Positions 15,243 to 16,627 of a stretch of 16,627 bases of DNA are shown piece by piece. Numbering within the stretch: position 1 is the first letter of the stretch; each line of letters begins with the position of its first letter. Position numbers and translations under genes: made by a program. The notes under the pieces are model-generated. The model did no database searches. It saw only the letters and a program-made list of their open reading frames with translations, and was not told the DNA's origin. The stretch is from Flavipsychrobacter sp. (GTDB lineage: Bacteria > Bacteroidota > Bacteroidia > Chitinophagales > Chitinophagaceae), in contig JAJNBR010000046.1 of the NCBI GenBank assembly GCA_021156265.1, positions 1 to 16,627 on the forward strand, read 5' to 3'.

Positions 15243-16627
15243 ATGAACATCTACACAAAGCTTATTGTGCTTATGGCAGCGTCCGTATGGATCAACTGTG
15301 TATCAGCACAAACCCGAACAGAAAAAGACCTCTTAGGCGAAAAGCAGATTCCTGACAATGCCTACTATGGGGTACAAACCGCACGTGCACTGGAAAATTT
15401 CCCGGTAAGCGGCGTCACTACAAAGTTTTATCCCGATTATGTAAAGGCCTACGCCATGGTGAAATTGGCTGCTGCCCGCGCCAACCATGATGTTGGCCGG
15501 ATGAGCAAGGAGAAGCTCGCCGCTATTGAGAAAGCCTGCCAGGCTGTTATGGACGGGAAATACCACGACCAGTTCCTGGTTGACCTGTACCAGGGTGGCG
15601 CCGGTACTTCTGCCAATATGAATGCCAATGAAGTACTGGCCAACATCGCCCTGGAGATGAGCGGTAAGAAAAAGGGTGACTACCACTCCATCGAACCACA
15701 CGACGACCTGAACATGGGTCAATCTACCAACGATGTCTACCCTACTACCTTGCACGTAGCCATGTTGTTGCATAACGACAAAGTGATTAAGGAAGCCAAA
15801 GCGCTGTCGGCTGCTTTTCATAAAAAAGGTGAGCAGTTCAAAGACCTGCTGAAAATGGGCCGGACAGAAGGTCAGGATGCCGTACCTATGACCCTGGGAC
15901 AGGAATTTCATGGATTCGGTGCCCAGCTGGACGGCGCCATAGAAGCACTGGCAAAGTCAGAAGAATATCTGTATGAAGAGAATATGGGCGCTACAGCAAT
16001 CGGTACAGGTATCACCGCATCGCCGGGATACGCCGAAAAAGTAGCTGTACACCTGGCTAAGATCACCGGCAAGCCAATGTACCTGAGCAAAGACCTTATA
16101 GCCGCCACCTCCAGCATGCAGGGTTTCGTCATGTACTCAGCCTCGCTGAAGAACCTGGCCATCACGCTGTCAAAGATATCCAGCGACCTGATATTCCTGG
16201 CCTCCGGACCACGCACAGGCATATTCGAGATCAACCTTCCGCCGCTGCAGCCGGGTTCCTCTATTATGCCCGGTAAAGTAAATCCGGTGATGCCGGAGTT
16301 GATGAATGAAGTATGCTTTAAGGCAATTGGCAATGATGTGACAGTCGCCTTTGCATCGCAGGATGGGCTGTTGCAACTGAATGCCTACGAGCCTGTTGTA
16401 GCCGTCGCCATTTTCGAATCGCAGGGCTTGTTCTTTAAAACGATGCCACTGTTCCGTAAACAATGTATCGAAGGCATTACCGCCAATGAAAAGACATTGA
16501 AACGTTACATGGAGCGCAGCGTGGGTACAGTGACCGCATTGAACCCAATATTAGGCTACGATAAAACCACGGAACTCGCCAAGGAAGCCCTGCAAAAAGA
16601 CAAGGGCATCATAGAGCTGGTAAAAGA
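15243..16627 (+). CDS. aspA: Aspartate ammonia-lyase with signal peptide (3' end outside window)
   Basis: The first 461 codons of an aspartase, which reversibly splits L-aspartate to fumarate and ammonia. After residue 22 the sequence follows the family closely: EKDLLGEKQIPDNAYYGVQT, QGGAGTSANMNANEVLANIA, GQSTNDVYPTT, GATAIGTG and the signature loop GSSIMPGKVNP with catalytic Ser339 and Lys345. Residues 1-22 are an extra N-terminal segment with Lys6, a hydrophobic core (LIVLMAASVWINCV) and a VSA cleavage site before QT, a typical Sec signal peptide. The ordinary cytoplasmic aspartase start would lie just after it. Export to the periplasm is therefore predicted. At the usual Thr-Gln/His-Leu-Gln-Asp motif this protein has Thr208-Glu209-Gly-Gln-Asp. 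No stop codon is reached; about 25-30 C-terminal residues are missing. Family membership is secure; aspartase rather than fumarase follows from the closer motif match (QDAVPMTLGQEF). Confidence 0.92.
   Translation, partial: MNIYTKLIVLMAASVWINCVSAQTRTEKDLLGEKQIPDNAYYGVQTARALENFPVSGVTTKFYPDYVKAYAMVKLAAARANHDVGRMSKEKLAAIEKACQAVMDGKYHDQFLVDLYQGGAGTSANMNANEVLANIALEMSGKKKGDYHSIEPHDDLNMGQSTNDVYPTTLHVAMLLHNDKVIKEAKALSAAFHKKGEQFKDLLKMGRTEGQDAVPMTLGQEFHGFGAQLDGAIEALAKSEEYLYEENMGATAIGTGITASPGYAEKVAVHLAKITGKPMYLSKDLIAATSSMQGFVMYSASLKNLAITLSKISSDLIFLASGPRTGIFEINLPPLQPGSSIMPGKVNPVMPELMNEVCFKAIGNDVTVAFASQDGLLQLNAYEPVVAVAIFESQGLFFKTMPLFRKQCIEGITANEKTLKRYMERSVGTVTALNPILGYDKTTELAKEALQKDKGIIELVK

Noticed and set aside
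15243..15311. Lipoprotein signal for the aspartase (Cys19 in the N-terminal segment)
   Set aside because: The residue before the cysteine is Asn rather than Gly, Ala or Ser, so it is not a lipobox; cleavage after VSA is the better reading.

Overview
The window looks like chromosomal DNA of a Bacteroidota bacterium, most likely a Chitinophagaceae relative. The reasons are a type IX secretion (T9SS) C-terminal sorting domain at the end of the 10899-11924 gene, a Bacteroidota-style exosortase, almost no Shine-Dalgarno sequences, near-matches to the TTG/TAnnTTTG promoter type, and a moderate GC content. No tRNA, rRNA, CRISPR array, transposase or phage gene was seen.

Minus-strand block, 8585 down to 121. 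Five genes run in one direction with very tight junctions: a biliverdin-forming heme oxygenase (bphO); a bacteriophytochrome photosensory core (PAS-GAF-PHY) with no output domain; a 1531-residue CheB-CheR-PAS-histidine kinase; a family 4 glycosyltransferase; and the tRNA Gm18 methyltransferase trmH. The first three are almost certainly co-translated, with a 3-nt gap and then a 4-nt ATGA overlap. Their content suggests a red/far-red light-sensing unit: the oxygenase makes the chromophore, the phytochrome binds it, and the adjoining kinase is the best candidate for its output.

Plus-strand block, 8872-10771. Divergent from bphO across 286 bp lies a membrane CHASE3-HAMP histidine kinase followed by a one-domain Rcp1-like response regulator. 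Rcp1-type regulators are the classical partners of phytochrome kinases, so this pair could belong to the same signalling circuit.

Plus-strand block, 10899-13800. It holds a secreted T9SS-cargo protein, a strong terminator, a GNAT acetyltransferase, and a secreted retropepsin-like protein translationally overlapping it. The retropepsin-like protein seems to have lost the catalytic loop of its first lobe.

Minus-strand pair, 14697 down to 13809. A small acidic hypothetical protein precedes an exosortase-family membrane transpeptidase with visible Cys, Arg and His residues.

A 545-bp stretch without a convincing gene (14698-15242) contains a cluster of inverted repeats. After it, an aspartate ammonia-lyase gene with an N-terminal signal peptide starts at 15243 and runs off the window edge. 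The most interesting items are the split phytochrome/CheB-CheR kinase operon and the apparently exported aspartase with an unusual substitution next to its active site.
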